Source of the DNA: Sediminicola sp963974715
GTDB lineage: Bacteria; Bacteroidota; Bacteroidia; Flavobacteriales; Flavobacteriaceae
DNA length: 64,000 bases
Direction: 5' to 3'
NCBI GenBank assembly: GCA_963974715.1
Contig: CAXBDK010000008.1
Coordinates: 186,001 to 250,000 of the forward strand
Part shown: piece after piece, positions 27,301 through 35,974 of the stretch
How the letters are laid out: each line of letters opens with the position of its first letter
How positions within the stretch are numbered: position 1 is the stretch's first letter
The notes under the pieces: generated by a model
The model's input: only the letters and a program-made list of their open reading frames with translations
Database searches by the model: none
What the model was told of the DNA's origin: nothing
Position numbers and translations under genes: made by a program

Positions 27301-28227
27301 TTAAAATTCAACTTTGGCCAACGCTTGCGATATCTCCCATAATTTTAAAGAAACGTTCAAATCCTTTGCTTGTTCAGGTATTTTTGCGATTGCAGGAAAT
27401 CCTCTGGTCTCGCCCATTTTGTTCGGTCCATAGTACACACCACCCTTGGCATCCGGAGAAGTGGCCGCATATAATGTTGGCAAGGCTCCCTGTGCTGGTG
27501 GTTGGAACAAAAACGGCAGAAAGGTTCTCGCTATTCCTGCCCCGCTCCATCGCCCTGCACCGGTAATAAGTAGATTGGTTCGGGAAACCCCTGGATGGGA
27601 AGCCAGGCTCGTGATGCCCCAACCCAGCTTTTCACTTTGTCGCTGAAGTTCCAGGGCAAACATCAAGTTCGCCAATTTTGCCTGACCATATGCTTTCATT
27701 GGAACATAGGAAGATGTCGACTGAAGGTCATCAAAATTGATCGTTCCCGCGGTATTCGCTATACTTGAAACGGTAACGACACGGGCACCCAATGATTTCC
27801 GCAATAATGGAAGAAGTTGTGCCGTCAATGCAAAGTGACCCATATGGTTCGTTCCGAACTGCAGCTCAAAGCCGTCGGCAGTTTCGAGTCGTTTAGGCGG
27901 CGTCATGACACCGGCGTTGTTTATGAGAAGGTTTATGGCCTGCCCTTTTGCGGTCATTCTCGAGGCAAAATCTTTGATCGAGGATAGGTCCGCTAGGTCT
28001 ATTTTTTCAAAACGTACTTTCGCCTTCGGATTGACCCGATGTATGTTGGCAATTGCCCTGGCCCCTTTTTGGGCGTTGCGCCCCATGACGATCACGTTCC
28101 ATCCCGCCGATGATAACGCCAGTGCATCTTCATATCCAATACCTTCCGTACTACCTGTAATAACAGCTAGACCCTCTTTTCTTGGAGGGATATTGGATGC
28201 CGTCCACTTCTTTATTTCGTATTGCAT
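27301..28227 (-). CDS. Short-chain dehydrogenase/reductase (retinol-dehydrogenase-like)
   Basis: The start is taken as MQYEIKKWTASNIPPRKEG at 28227; the frame is open 15 codons more. The 308-residue SDR has the NADP-binding TGSTEGIGYE, NNAGV, catalytic S in TVSSIAN and YxxxK in YGQAK. The length and substrate-binding end (GPNKMGETRGFP) fit the retinol/protochlorophyllide-like classical SDRs. Substrate unknown. Confidence 0.88.
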   Translation of the reverse strand: MQYEIKKWTASNIPPRKEGLAVITGSTEGIGYEDALALSSAGWNVIVMGRNAQKGARAIANIHRVNPKAKVRFEKIDLADLSSIKDFASRMTAKGQAINLLINNAGVMTPPKRLETADGFELQFGTNHMGHFALTAQLLPLLRKSLGARVVTVSSIANTAGTINFDDLQSTSSYVPMKAYGQAKLANLMFALELQRQSEKLGWGITSLASHPGVSRTNLLITGAGRWSGAGIARTFLPFLFQPPAQGALPTLYAATSPDAKGGVYYGPNKMGETRGFPAIAKIPEQAKDLNVSLKLWEISQALAKVEF

Positions 28228-28547
28228 TTTTATCCGTATTTGTTGATGCAAAGTTGCCACAACATCTAACAACAGATTTAGCTTAAACGCCTTTTGATGT
28301 AGTCAAAAGTGATCTATAGGCGGGAACGATCTTAATTTTGGTGCATGGGGAAGGTGTGGGCATAAAGTTCCCGTATAATGTGGATGTGTGATTTTTGTAT
28401 TGGACCAGATGTGAAGGTACCTGCCCATTGGGTCGGGCGGTCTAACGTTTATCCTTACTTTGTGGCGTAAGATGGACAGTGCTTTTCTTAACACCACTCC
28501 GCCTTTTGTAGTTCTAGCGCCCTTTGTGCTAAAAACAAGCGGTGATC

Positions 28548-29042
28548 TTAGTTATTGATCAGTGGGGGAAATTTTTCGTTCTTATTTCTTAGATCGAGGC
28601 CACCTTCCAAGATGGATTTGAGGTTGGTCAGGTAAAAGGTCCACCCATTTGTGCAACCAAGCCGGACATATTGTTTGGAACGGTCATCCAATGGAATATT
28701 ATGATGCCTTAGGGTAACCATTACATATCCATCCATTTCTTCAAGATTTACATCCACCAGGCAATTGCCCTCAAAAGTAAATTGGATAAAATCCTTGCCG
28801 TTCACTTTTGTGATTGCCCCTTTCATAGGCTCCTTATAAAGATACCAATACCATGTATACCTTATATTTTCAGTTACGTTTCCATCCCGTTCAAATAAGG
28901 AATTGTCGGCCTTTTGGAACTCCACCTTTTTTAAGAACCAACGCTCCAGTTCGTTCGCCTTGGTCCAGGCATCATAAACGGTGGACAGATCCGACTTAAT
29001 GGCTATTCGCTTTGTATAGGAGGTCCAATCAAAATTTTCCAT
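28548..29042 (-). CDS. SRPBCC (AHSA1-like) domain protein
   Basis: A 164-residue protein with WTSYTKRIAIKSDLSTVYDAWTKANELERWFLKKV at the start and C-terminal GWTFYLTNLKSILEGGLDL, typical of AHSA1/SRPBCC proteins. It is distinct from the copy at 18488 and binds an unknown ligand. Confidence 0.85.
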   Translation of the reverse strand: MENFDWTSYTKRIAIKSDLSTVYDAWTKANELERWFLKKVEFQKADNSLFERDGNVTENIRYTWYWYLYKEPMKGAITKVNGKDFIQFTFEGNCLVDVNLEEMDGYVMVTLRHHNIPLDDRSKQYVRLGCTNGWTFYLTNLKSILEGGLDLRNKNEKFPPLINN

Positions 29043-29258
29043 GGTATCCGGTAAACTTGTTTCTGTGTATTGCTTTATAATCAGTATGTGCTGTTAAAGT
29101 CCCCTCAACTAACTGCCTCGGGGCGGGCCTACAATATAATCAGAAAAATCAGACCTATCGGGGCAAGCTCAGGAGGCATACGGAGAAAAATTAGATGACA
29201 TAGAAACAAGCCACCTCCAAGGGTACTGGCTAGAAGAAGAATAATCCCTTATTGTGCG
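29043..29258. other. Gap with a short orphan 3' coding fragment
   Basis: On the plus strand about 34 codons ending at 29242 stay open (…YGEKLDDIETSHLQGYWLEE and stop) after a stop codon near 29140, with no start. It may be the end of a lost gene; no family recognised. Confidence 0.3.
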
Positions 29259-29483
29259 TTAACGGGGCGTATTTTCATCGTCCCCCACATATTCCAGAAT
29301 ATCGCCCGGTTGGCATTCCAGTACGTTACATATCGTTTCCAAAGTACTGAACCTTATGGCCTTTGCTTTGCCCGTTTTTAATATGGAGAGATTGGATAAG
29401 GTCAGCCCTACCCTGTCCGAAAGTTCGTTCAGGGACATCTTTCGTTTGGCCATTACAACGTCTAAATTGACTATTATCGCCAT
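29259..29483 (-). CDS. XRE-family regulator of the YozG type
   Basis: The start at 29483 (MAIIVNLDVVMAKRKMSLNE) overlaps the stop of the DUF2975 gene by a few bases and gives the usual ~74-residue YozG-type protein, a single HTH (LSDRVGLTLSNLSILKTGKA, ICNVLECQPGDILEYV). In many bacteria it is paired with a DUF2975 membrane protein, as here. It probably binds the AT-rich repeats upstream of the pair. Confidence 0.9.
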   Translation of the reverse strand: MAIIVNLDVVMAKRKMSLNELSDRVGLTLSNLSILKTGKAKAIRFSTLETICNVLECQPGDILEYVGDDENTPR

Positions 29484-29485
29484 CG

Positions 29486-30025
29486 CTAAACGGTTAGATC
29501 GTTTTCGTTTTGAATATCCGCCCCTTTTTTGAAAACAGCGGCAATAATATAGATTACGGCCCCCATCAGAATAAAAGCTTGACTGTCGGTCCAAAATGGG
29601 TCCAAATGGGTGGTATCGAAACCATGGTGCATCAAATTTTTAGCGGACTGTTCGGCGATGTATCCCAACAGCCCCAGTGAAAGGGTGAAATGACCGATCA
29701 CTGAAATCCGATCGGAAATAAAAGTGCTGAAGGGTTTTGATAGGTCCATTTTTTGCATAAGCTCGATTACGACGTAAAAAAGGCACGCTTTTAAAATTGT
29801 AATGGCCAGAACAAAGCTGTACATACCAAAAAAAGCCCATCTGCTCTTTTCAAACATTTCGGACAGGTCCAACTTCTGGTACAGGTTCTGGACGAATTCA
29901 GGCCTGTACAGGCTGAAAAAGAAATTGACGATCAGGCCACCGGCTTCCACGCACAGGCCTACAAAGATCACCCAGGCCACGATGTGCAGGCCCTTAAATA
30001 CGAAAGTGTTTGTTTTTGACATCAT
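29486..30025 (-). CDS. DUF2975 family membrane protein
   Basis: A 179-residue protein with four membrane helices (IVAWVIFVGLCVEAGGLIVN; SFVLAITILKACLFYVVIEL; VIGHFTLSLGLLGYIAEQS; AFILMGAVIYIIAAVF), the DUF2975 layout, with K-P-F-S before helix 3. Translationally coupled to the XRE gene. The physiological role is unknown; such pairs are thought to be sensor/regulator modules. A second, plus-strand DUF2975 gene begins at 63750. Confidence 0.9.
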   Translation of the reverse strand: MMSKTNTFVFKGLHIVAWVIFVGLCVEAGGLIVNFFFSLYRPEFVQNLYQKLDLSEMFEKSRWAFFGMYSFVLAITILKACLFYVVIELMQKMDLSKPFSTFISDRISVIGHFTLSLGLLGYIAEQSAKNLMHHGFDTTHLDPFWTDSQAFILMGAVIYIIAAVFKKGADIQNENDLTV

Positions 30026-30059
30026 TGTTGGATTAAGAAACTTGCAGCTAAAATATAAA

Positions 30060-30084
30060 ATATTTATTGATAAACAATAAATAT
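30060..30084. promoter_or_regulatory. Operator-like palindrome upstream of the DUF2975-XRE operon
   Basis: ATATTTATTG-ATAAA-CAATAAATAT is a perfect 10-bp inverted repeat about 35 bases upstream of the operon; a further half copy, ATATTTATTG, lies at 30102-30111. The same decamer recurs upstream of the other DUF2975 gene at 63685-63694. Confidence 0.55.
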
Positions 30085-30275
30085 AAATCTTTATTCGAAA
30101 AATATTTATTGCATTATAAATTTGGAAGTCTCCAACACATATAGATATACCACAAAACCAAAGTTGACATTACCCTAGCGGATCTGCTCCTATCGTTTTC
30201 AAATGAGCCATAAATTGGAATAGGCTGTCAAAATGATGCATTTTAACAGCCTATTGTACACTATCGTTCAAGGAA

Positions 30276-31154
30276 TCAACCGTAGATCCTTTTAATAAAT
30301 TGCTGCACCGTTATAGGTTTTCTGCCCAATAAGGTTTCCAAAGTGGTATCTTCCAGGTCCATCATACCTTCCGCTACACCGGTACCCCACATGATCAACA
30401 TCCCTATATACATTTCCGGCACGCCCGCTTCTTGGAGAAGGTTCCTAAAATCATCAATAATGGGAGATCTATAATCTATCTTTTTGTGCAAAGTTTCGGA
30501 GATATATGCGGCTATTTGTTCAAAACCTACCGATGTATTGTTCGTCAAATTATAGGAGCTGTTATCATGTCCCGTGGTGGTCAATACAACGGCCGCTGCT
30601 TCGGCCAGCTCATCACGAAGTACCCAACCAGCTCTGCCATCTTGTGCAGGGAACAGAATGGTACCCGTTTCGGCGACCTTTTCCCCTACAAAAGCAAGGA
30701 TCATCTCCTGATAGATCCCATTTTGTAGGATCGTATAGGTCAGTCCACTTTCCTTTAAAAACCTTTCGGATTCCAAATGGGAATTCTGAAAAGCGGCAAT
30801 GGCGGATTTTTCATGGCCCTCGGTCCTCACAAAAGAGGTATAGACAACATGCCCAACCTTCGCTTTTTTGGCCGCCGTAATGGCGTTTATATGATGTTTT
30901 GTACGGTTTTCGACCGCTCCCCGGTCGCTACTGGAAACCAGTAGTAGTTTGTCCACGCCCGCAAAAGCATCGACCAATGAACCGACATCGGAATAGTCCC
31001 CTTTTCTGACCTGGATCCCCTGTTCCTCAAAAGATTTAAAATCCTCATCCTTCCTTACCAATGCCGCTATATCTTTTACGGCCGCTCCTTTGTCCAATAA
31101 ATGTGCTATGGCCTTGGAGCCGTATTTTCCCGTTGCACCTGTAACTAAAATCAT
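30276..31154 (-). CDS. NmrA-like NAD(P)-binding protein (QorB-like quinone reductase)
   Basis: A 292-residue atypical SDR. MILVTGATGKYGSKAIAHLL is the nucleotide-binding start, followed by R-K-G-D-Y, SSSDRGAVENRTKHHINAI and ILQNGIYQEM, matching quinone oxidoreductase 2 (QorB/YtfG). Divergent from an HxlR-type regulator gene with which it forms the classical redox-stress pair; the HxlR protein probably represses it. Confidence 0.88.
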   Translation of the reverse strand: MILVTGATGKYGSKAIAHLLDKGAAVKDIAALVRKDEDFKSFEEQGIQVRKGDYSDVGSLVDAFAGVDKLLLVSSSDRGAVENRTKHHINAITAAKKAKVGHVVYTSFVRTEGHEKSAIAAFQNSHLESERFLKESGLTYTILQNGIYQEMILAFVGEKVAETGTILFPAQDGRAGWVLRDELAEAAAVVLTTTGHDNSSYNLTNNTSVGFEQIAAYISETLHKKIDYRSPIIDDFRNLLQEAGVPEMYIGMLIMWGTGVAEGMMDLEDTTLETLLGRKPITVQQFIKRIYG

Positions 31155-31229
31155 AATGTCTGTTTTTTTGATGGGACAAAGCTACAGAGGTTGATATACT
31201 ATTTATAGTTTGTAATTAAAAAATAGTGC

Positions 31230-31243
31230 TATACTTTTGTATA
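31230..31243. promoter_or_regulatory. Inverted repeat between the divergent NmrA and HxlR genes
   Basis: TATAC-TTTT-GTATA, with another TATACT at about 31195, lies in the 111-base divergent promoter region. HxlR proteins usually bind such dyads between themselves and their target. Confidence 0.4.
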
Positions 31244-31265
31244 CTGAACCTAATACGGGAACCCC

Positions 31266-31634
31266 ATGAACGATTTTAAAGAAATTGTACGGCAAGAAAC
31301 GGAAGAGCAACAACGGTGTCCGCAGAACTATGTACTTGCACTGACCGATACCATGAACGTTATTAGCGGAAAGTGGAAATTGCCCATCATTGCCTCTTTG
31401 CTGCGTGGCAAGGACCGTTTTAAAGATCTGCTGGACAATATAGACAAGATCACGCCCCGTATGCTCTCCAAAGAACTAAAGGAACTGGAGATGAACAGTA
31501 TTGTGGTGCGCGAGGTATACGACCAAACCCCTGTATTGATAAAATACCGATTGACGGCATCCGGTAAAAGCTTGGTAGACCTTATAGATACCATGATCGA
31601 TTGGGGATTGGCACATCGAAGTGAAGTGTTGTAA
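31266..31634 (+). CDS. HxlR-family (MarR-like) regulator
   Basis: A 122-residue winged helix: MNVISGKWKLPIIASLLRGKDRFKDL, ITPRMLSKELKELEMNSIV and YRLTASGKSLVDLIDTMIDWG are the HxlR signatures. Members sense electrophiles or disulphide stress through Cys; C19 (QRCPQNY) is available. Divergent partner of the NmrA-like reductase. Confidence 0.93.
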   Translation: MNDFKEIVRQETEEQQRCPQNYVLALTDTMNVISGKWKLPIIASLLRGKDRFKDLLDNIDKITPRMLSKELKELEMNSIVVREVYDQTPVLIKYRLTASGKSLVDLIDTMIDWGLAHRSEVL

Positions 31635-31661
31635 ACTGTGTCTGCAACTGGCCTATTTTTA

Positions 31662-32345
31662 TTATAAATTATCCAAATCATTACAGACTTTATTGATATG
31701 GTCAATTCCATATAGAAGTTCGGATTCATTTATGTTCATCCATTGAAAAAATTGCATAATTGTGGCGTAAAGTTGTCTTGCTTCGGTTGAATCCTTTATT
31801 GAGTGTGAATTCCTAAAACAAATTGGTTCGTGATGAGCAATTCTATTTCTGAATTTATTTATAGCTGCTAATTGATTAAAAACATAATTTGGATTGTACT
31901 GATTGGTCGGACTACTTTTTGGTTTTGTGGGGAAAATGGACAATAAATTTCGTCCTGTAGCGGTATATTGTCTTTGAGCGAATAAAAATCTCCAGAAGCC
32001 GAACCCTAATTCTGCGACTAATTTATTATGGGTATAGGATGTTCCGAGTGAGTCGATTGCATCATTTATATTCTTTTTTGTATGCCATGTATAATTATTG
32101 TCGAATATCCCGTGTTGTTGAGCACCGTTTCTTAACCAATTATTTCCTAAAGTAAGGGTTAGATGTCCGTCTATTTTATTTCTTAAAGAAATTTCAAAAC
32201 AGCTGATAACCGTAAAAAATTCTTGCGATAATTTTAGATTAAGTCGGTATAGGGTCATTGATTTCCTTGTGTTTCCAAAACACGCAACTAAATACCTACT
32301 CATTCTTGGAGCAGATATGATACTCTCAAATTGGTTGTACCTCAT
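31662..32345 (-). CDS. Abi-family (HEPN) abortive-infection-like protein
   Basis: A 227-residue protein with features of the Abi_2/AbiD family: N-terminal ISAPRMSRYLVACFGN, TVISCFEISLRNKID, helical middle (LVAELGFGFWRFLF), and the HEPN ribonuclease motif R-N-R-I-A-H in INKFRNRIAHHEPIC. HEPN proteins of this group cut RNA and act in phage defence as single genes. It stands alone with relatively AT-rich sequence, about 2 kb left of the cassette array. Confidence 0.8.
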   Translation of the reverse strand: MRYNQFESIISAPRMSRYLVACFGNTRKSMTLYRLNLKLSQEFFTVISCFEISLRNKIDGHLTLTLGNNWLRNGAQQHGIFDNNYTWHTKKNINDAIDSLGTSYTHNKLVAELGFGFWRFLFAQRQYTATGRNLLSIFPTKPKSSPTNQYNPNYVFNQLAAINKFRNRIAHHEPICFRNSHSIKDSTEARQLYATIMQFFQWMNINESELLYGIDHINKVCNDLDNL

Positions 32346-32876
32346 AAGATTGTTTCGGCAAGTATCAATATAATTGTTATATTTGTAATATCTTATTCCC
32401 GATGGTCCCTGATTTCGATCAAACTATCGGGTTTCGTTTTTTACAAACTTTCCGTTTTTTACCATAGGTATAGCGTGTAATCCGGAATTTCTTGGAGGAA
32501 TGCCTTAAGTACAATTCCACAGTATCGGAAATATACCAAAATTAATTTAAAATACAGGACAGGTTGCCAACCGCTCCAATTCCATTTAGGTTCAAACAAC
32601 CATAGGCCATCAATACAAGTGGAGGTACTATTTCTCCTTTTTCCCAATTCCCTAATTTCAGGAATGGACCTCTCCGTCATTTTTCAATCTGATATCTCGG
32701 TTGATCTATAAATCGTGGTTTTGGCCATTTCAGGTTTTATGTGGCCATAATCTTAAACAGATCAGTATGTGCTGGCCTTTCCCCATCAATACAAAAATGC
32801 ACAAGTAAAAGGCCGTTGGCCGCTTACCTGTGCATGGTGATCGATCTGTTTGCAAAGGATGTTTAAATCACTTCAT
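32346..32876. other. 530-base non-coding gap
   Basis: Holds a REP/terminator-like hairpin with stem CCCGATGGT/ACTATCGGG at 32398-32431 followed by a T-rich run. A minus-strand frame of 73 codons at 32459-32680 has no family resemblance and I do not call it a gene. The right part has a second hairpin (GCACAAGTAAAAGG…CTTACCTGTGC) at about 32801-32836, probably the terminator of the SDR gene. Confidence 0.4.
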
Positions 32877-33623
32877 TTATTTCCGTGCATAGTTGGTGTA
32901 GCCACCGTCCACCAGTAATTCCGTTCCCGTAATGAAACTTGCCTCATCGGAAGCCAGAAACAGGACCGTTTTGGCAATTTCATCGGGGGTACCCAATCTT
33001 TGCAAAGCCGTTGCCGAAGCCAAGTGATCCTTTGCCTCATCGGTGGTGACCGCCTTGTCGAAACCTTCCGTTTTCACCGGTCCAGGGCTAAGGATGTTTA
33101 TCCGTATTTGCCTGTCTGCCAATTCGTTCGACGCAATCTGGGCTATTTTGTTCAGTGCCCCTTTGGTTGCGGAATAGACACTTGTCCCCAGATTAGAGGC
33201 CGTTGCAACGGTTGAGGATGTAAACAGTACCGTTGCACCGTTCGGGATATGGGGGAGCAATTTTTGTAAGGTGAAGAAACTTCCTTTGACATTGGTGTGG
33301 AACTGTGCATCAAAATCCGCTTCGGTCACTTCTTCGATCGGGGCGAATACCGCTATTCCCGCATTCAAGAAAAGGACGTCCACCTTGCGGCCGCTTTTTG
33401 CCACTTCCTTTTCCAATATTTCGATCCCCGCCATCTCCGAAGTATCCGCAACGACCGTTTTCAAATGTGGGCTGTTGATCTTGGCGGCCGCTTTTTCCAG
33501 GTTTTCGGCATTTCTACCGGTGATGGTCACAGTGGCTCCTTTTGCTATAAAGGATTCTGCGGTTGCGTATCCTATGCCCGTGCTTCCGCCCGTAATGACC
33601 ACATTTTTATTTTTAAGATCCAT
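32877..33623 (-). CDS. Short-chain dehydrogenase (FabG-like)
   Basis: A 248-residue classical SDR: TGGSTGIGYATAESF (cofactor), LNAGIAVF, S in FTSSTVAT, YSATKGAL (catalytic Y-x-x-x-K), NILSPGPVKTEGF and C-terminal SFITGTELLVDGGY. A 3-oxoacyl reductase-like fold with unknown substrate. It diverges from a decayed HxlR gene, its likely former regulator. Confidence 0.92.
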   Translation of the reverse strand: MDLKNKNVVITGGSTGIGYATAESFIAKGATVTITGRNAENLEKAAAKINSPHLKTVVADTSEMAGIEILEKEVAKSGRKVDVLFLNAGIAVFAPIEEVTEADFDAQFHTNVKGSFFTLQKLLPHIPNGATVLFTSSTVATASNLGTSVYSATKGALNKIAQIASNELADRQIRINILSPGPVKTEGFDKAVTTDEAKDHLASATALQRLGTPDEIAKTVLFLASDEASFITGTELLVDGGYTNYARK

Positions 33624-33769
33624 TTTAAAATTATTTGATGTTCGGGTACAAAGTTAGGAAGCTTAATTTATTTTAGTGACTTTGTAACAAAAAGTAACGG
33701 TCACCTTCAGGTAACAAAGTAACTTCGCAGGGAATGGAGTGAATTTAAACAGGACGAGCAAAAAAAGAA

Positions 33770-34061
33770 ATGAAGGCCGTTCGGAAGCATCTTGCGGGGC
33801 AAATGGAAAATCGCGAATAATCGTCCATTTGTTTTTACAACAAAAGAAGGTTTTTGGATATTTTAAACGGTGTGAATGGCTTTTCCAACAAAATGTTGGG
33901 CAAGGCTTGAGATAAATCCGTTGATAAAACGGAACGTTCTGGGTATACGGCCCATAAGTTTCCGGTACCAGCTTACCGAACACGGCAGGACTTTATGGAC
34001 CATTATGGACAACATGATCGATTGGGGAATTAGGTATGGAAGAAAAATGTTGGGAAAATAA
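33770..34061 (+). pseudogene. Decayed HxlR-family regulator, divergent from the SDR
   Basis: Scattered over frames are the HxlR landmarks: GKWKIANNRPF at about 33800, NGFSNKMLGKA at about 33878-33905, then, after a frameshift, LEINPLIKR and FRYQLTEHGRTLWTIMDNMI DWGIRYGRK at 33910-34050. No single frame carries all, so the gene is inactive. Its 3' end runs into the first cassette site of the array. Confidence 0.65.
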
Positions 34062-34074
34062 AGGTCTACCCACG

Positions 34075-34203
34075 GAGCTAAAGCTTATTGTGTTGCTTTT
34101 TGCTTTTTTGCCCAAAGCTAGATCCATAAGATTTTGCGGTCTTGTTAAGGAAACCCAAGCAATTAAATTTAACGCTTTTTGCCCTAGGGACCTAGGTATT
34201 GTT
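34075..34203 (-). repeat. attC-like cassette site S1 (right half only, family D)
   Basis: From about 34100 the sequence matches the right halves of sites S17 and S23: AGATCCATAAGATTTTGCGG, CCCAAGCAATTAAATTTA, and the end GGTATTGTTATGCGAC. The left arm is not recognisable and is replaced by the decayed HxlR gene. Its terminal GTT is at 34201-34203. This is the left-most trace of the array. Confidence 0.6.
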
Positions 34204-34504
34204 ATGCGACGTTTTTCTTTTCGAAATGCTTGATTTCATTGAGTTCCGCTTCTTTTGCCCCTTTCTCTTCCTCGATGTCATAATCGTCTTGAAGTCCGAG
34301 CCAGAACTTGGCCGAATTCCCAAAATATTTACTTAACCGCAAAGCAGTGTCCGCCGTTATTCTCCGATTACCTTTTACAATTTCCGAAATGCGTGTTTGA
34401 GGAATTTTCAAATCCTTTGAAAGTCGGTAAGCGGTAATTTCAAGAGGTTCAAGAAACTCGTAAAACAAAATCTCGCCGGTATGTACATTTGCCAACTTTT
34501 GCAT
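34202..34504 (-). CDS. higA: HigA-type antitoxin
   Basis: A 100-residue XRE-fold antitoxin of the HigA (addiction module) family: HTGEILFYEFLEPLEITAYR LSKDLKIPQTRISEIVKGNR and LRLSKYFGNSAKFWLGLQ are diagnostic. It normally binds and neutralises the HigB mRNA-cleaving toxin and represses the operon. The toxin gene just upstream is frameshifted. The stop codon TAA lies in the terminal GTTA of site S1. Confidence 0.92.
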   Translation of the reverse strand: MQKLANVHTGEILFYEFLEPLEITAYRLSKDLKIPQTRISEIVKGNRRITADTALRLSKYFGNSAKFWLGLQDDYDIEEEKGAKEAELNEIKHFEKKNVA

Positions 34505-34516
34505 TTTTTTATTTTT

Positions 34517-34827
34517 TTAGTGATAATCCAATATTTCCACTTCACTTGCGTTTCCTTTGTCCCATAGGAACAGTATACGCCATTGTTTGTTATTCGAATG
34601 CTATAATAATCGCCCAGTTTTCCACCAAGCTTTTCAAGTCGGTTCGACGGTGGAATCCTTAAATCAGAAATGTCCTGTGAGTTGTTCAGCATTCTGAGCT
34701 TCCGTCGTCCTACGTTTTGGACTTCAATCGGCATTTTCCCAACCCGAATTCCGTTCCAAATCTGTTCGGTGGCTTTCGAACCAAAGGATGCCTGTGGTCT
34801 TACCAAGGGAATTTCGGGAAAATCCAT
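34517..34827 (-). pseudogene. higB: HigB/RelE-like toxin, frameshifted
   Basis: The first part, FGSKATEQIWNGIRVGKMPI EVQNVGRRKLRMLNNSQ, DLRIPPSNRLEKL and YSIRI, matches HigB. A missing base in the Ile codon before NKQW breaks the frame; the shifted frame resumes WRILFLWDKGNASEVEILDY H and stops at 34517-34519, exactly the normal HigB C-terminus. With the 1-base deletion the ribonuclease would lose its last ~25 residues. A sequencing error is the alternative. The first in-frame ATG gives a slightly long N-terminus. Confidence 0.8.
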
Positions 34828-34910
34828 AACAACACAACGGTCAATCAGATCCGTAAAGTGGAATTTACTGTAAAAAGTAGAAGTATTCCTAAAAAGCAGC
34901 AACATGGGTC

Positions 34911-35057
34911 AACGGGCCATCCCTAAAACCCACAATAAAACAGATCGATCCCCATATAGGGAAAACCGACCAAGACCGGTTCGGTCAACACTGAGTTCAC
35001 CGACCACACGGCCTGCCCCAAATCACTTCAGGGAACGCTTAGTTATAGGGTGTAGTT
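34911..35057 (-). repeat. Degenerate attC-like cassette site S2
   Basis: Starts GGTC-AACGGGCCATCCCTAAA and ends TTATAGGGTGTAGTT; the inner arms CCATCCCTAAA and TTATAGGGTG are imperfectly complementary. It separates the HigBA and PIN/antitoxin cassettes. The ends are poorly conserved, so confidence is low. Confidence 0.35.
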
Positions 35058-35478
35058 ATTTTTTATGCAATGATTTCAAAAATTCGCCTGCTGTCATTAC
35101 GGGTAACAACGATTTTTTAAAGTCTTTTCCGTTTCTTGTTATTATAATTTCGCATTCCGACTCCGTTGCACTAAAATATTGCAAGGCATCCTCAAAATCT
35201 TTTATGGAGGAATTCAATCCTTTTTCGATCGTTTGCTCGTCCAGAGGGCAAATTTCACAGATTATCTTAAATTTTCGTAGCTTTTCCCTCGCAATTTTTC
35301 CATTCTCAAATTTTGCAAGAAAATAGTTTACCGTTGCAAATGAAATAGGGGAAACGACCATTGTCAGTTTTTCTTTTTCGGCCAACGTTGCAATTTTCGC
35401 AATCGGTTCATAAAATTGTTTACGCTCTCCTAAAAGGTCCAGCATTACATTTGTGTCTATAAAAATCCTTTTGCTCAT
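35056..35478 (-). CDS. PIN-domain toxin (VapC-like)
   Basis: A 140-residue PIN nuclease: FIDTNVMLDLLGER (first Asp), E in the central helix region, DFEDALQYFSATE (second acidic pair) and IITRNGKDF (last Asp). All four acidic positions expected for Mg-dependent RNA cleavage are present, so this is the only toxin in the array that looks intact. Its start overlaps the antitoxin stop by four bases. Confidence 0.88.
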   Translation of the reverse strand: MSKRIFIDTNVMLDLLGERKQFYEPIAKIATLAEKEKLTMVVSPISFATVNYFLAKFENGKIAREKLRKFKIICEICPLDEQTIEKGLNSSIKDFEDALQYFSATESECEIIITRNGKDFKKSLLPVMTAGEFLKSLHKK

Positions 35479-35723
35479 TTATATTTTGCGATCAAATAAT
35501 CTGAATATTCCTTTTTATAGTCCAAGTCGGCAGGGATTTCAGTTCCTGTTGAGATGCTTTTCACGAAAGGGGAAATTTCAAATTCGGAACTATCATTATC
35601 TGAAGTCAAGGATTGTAAATAAGCCTCTACAATGCGGGACAAGCTCATTTTTTTATTGGAAGCATACTCCTTGGCTTTTTCAATAATCCTCTGATTGAGC
35701 TTTAAGGTTAACTTGGCATCCAT
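35475..35723 (-). CDS. DUF6364-type antitoxin (ribbon-helix-helix)
   Basis: An 82-residue protein with an N-terminal ribbon-helix-helix (AKLTLKLNQRIIEKAKEYAS, KKMSLSRIVEAYLQ) and a disordered C-terminus (PADLDYKKEYSDYLIAKYK), the design of antitoxins that pair with PIN toxins. Forms a two-gene operon with the PIN gene. Confidence 0.85.
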   Translation of the reverse strand: MDAKLTLKLNQRIIEKAKEYASNKKMSLSRIVEAYLQSLTSDNDSSEFEISPFVKSISTGTEIPADLDYKKEYSDYLIAKYK

Positions 35724-35812
35724 AACAATTAATTTATACGTATAAATATATAAAAATAATCCGTATAATTGAATTTAGCGATGACTTTTGCTGTGAGGTT
35801 CAAATTAAGCAC

Positions 35813-35936
35813 AACGATGGGTGTAAGGATAGTTGCACATACAAGCCACTAACTTACTGAAAATCGAACGAACCAGGGGAAAGTCCTTAAGATTTCACAA
35901 GTAGTTGATAATCAATTCTTTATTTTTACACTGGTT
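35813..35936 (-). repeat. attC-like cassette site S3 (124 bp, family C)
   Basis: Plus-strand ends GCAC-AACG and CTG-GTT-AACTGC. Inner arms GGGTGTAAGGATAGTTGC and CAATTCTTTATTTTTACAC are partly complementary. The right flank GTTAACTGC is the exact reverse complement of the left flank of S4, bracketing the epoxide hydrolase cassette. Confidence 0.8.
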
Positions 35937-35974
35937 AACTGCGGTTTTTTCTTTTTTAAACGATCTAATTTTTT

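Noticed and set aside
32459..32680. 73-codon minus-strand frame
   Set aside because: No family, unusual composition, and located between a hairpin and a terminator; unsupported.
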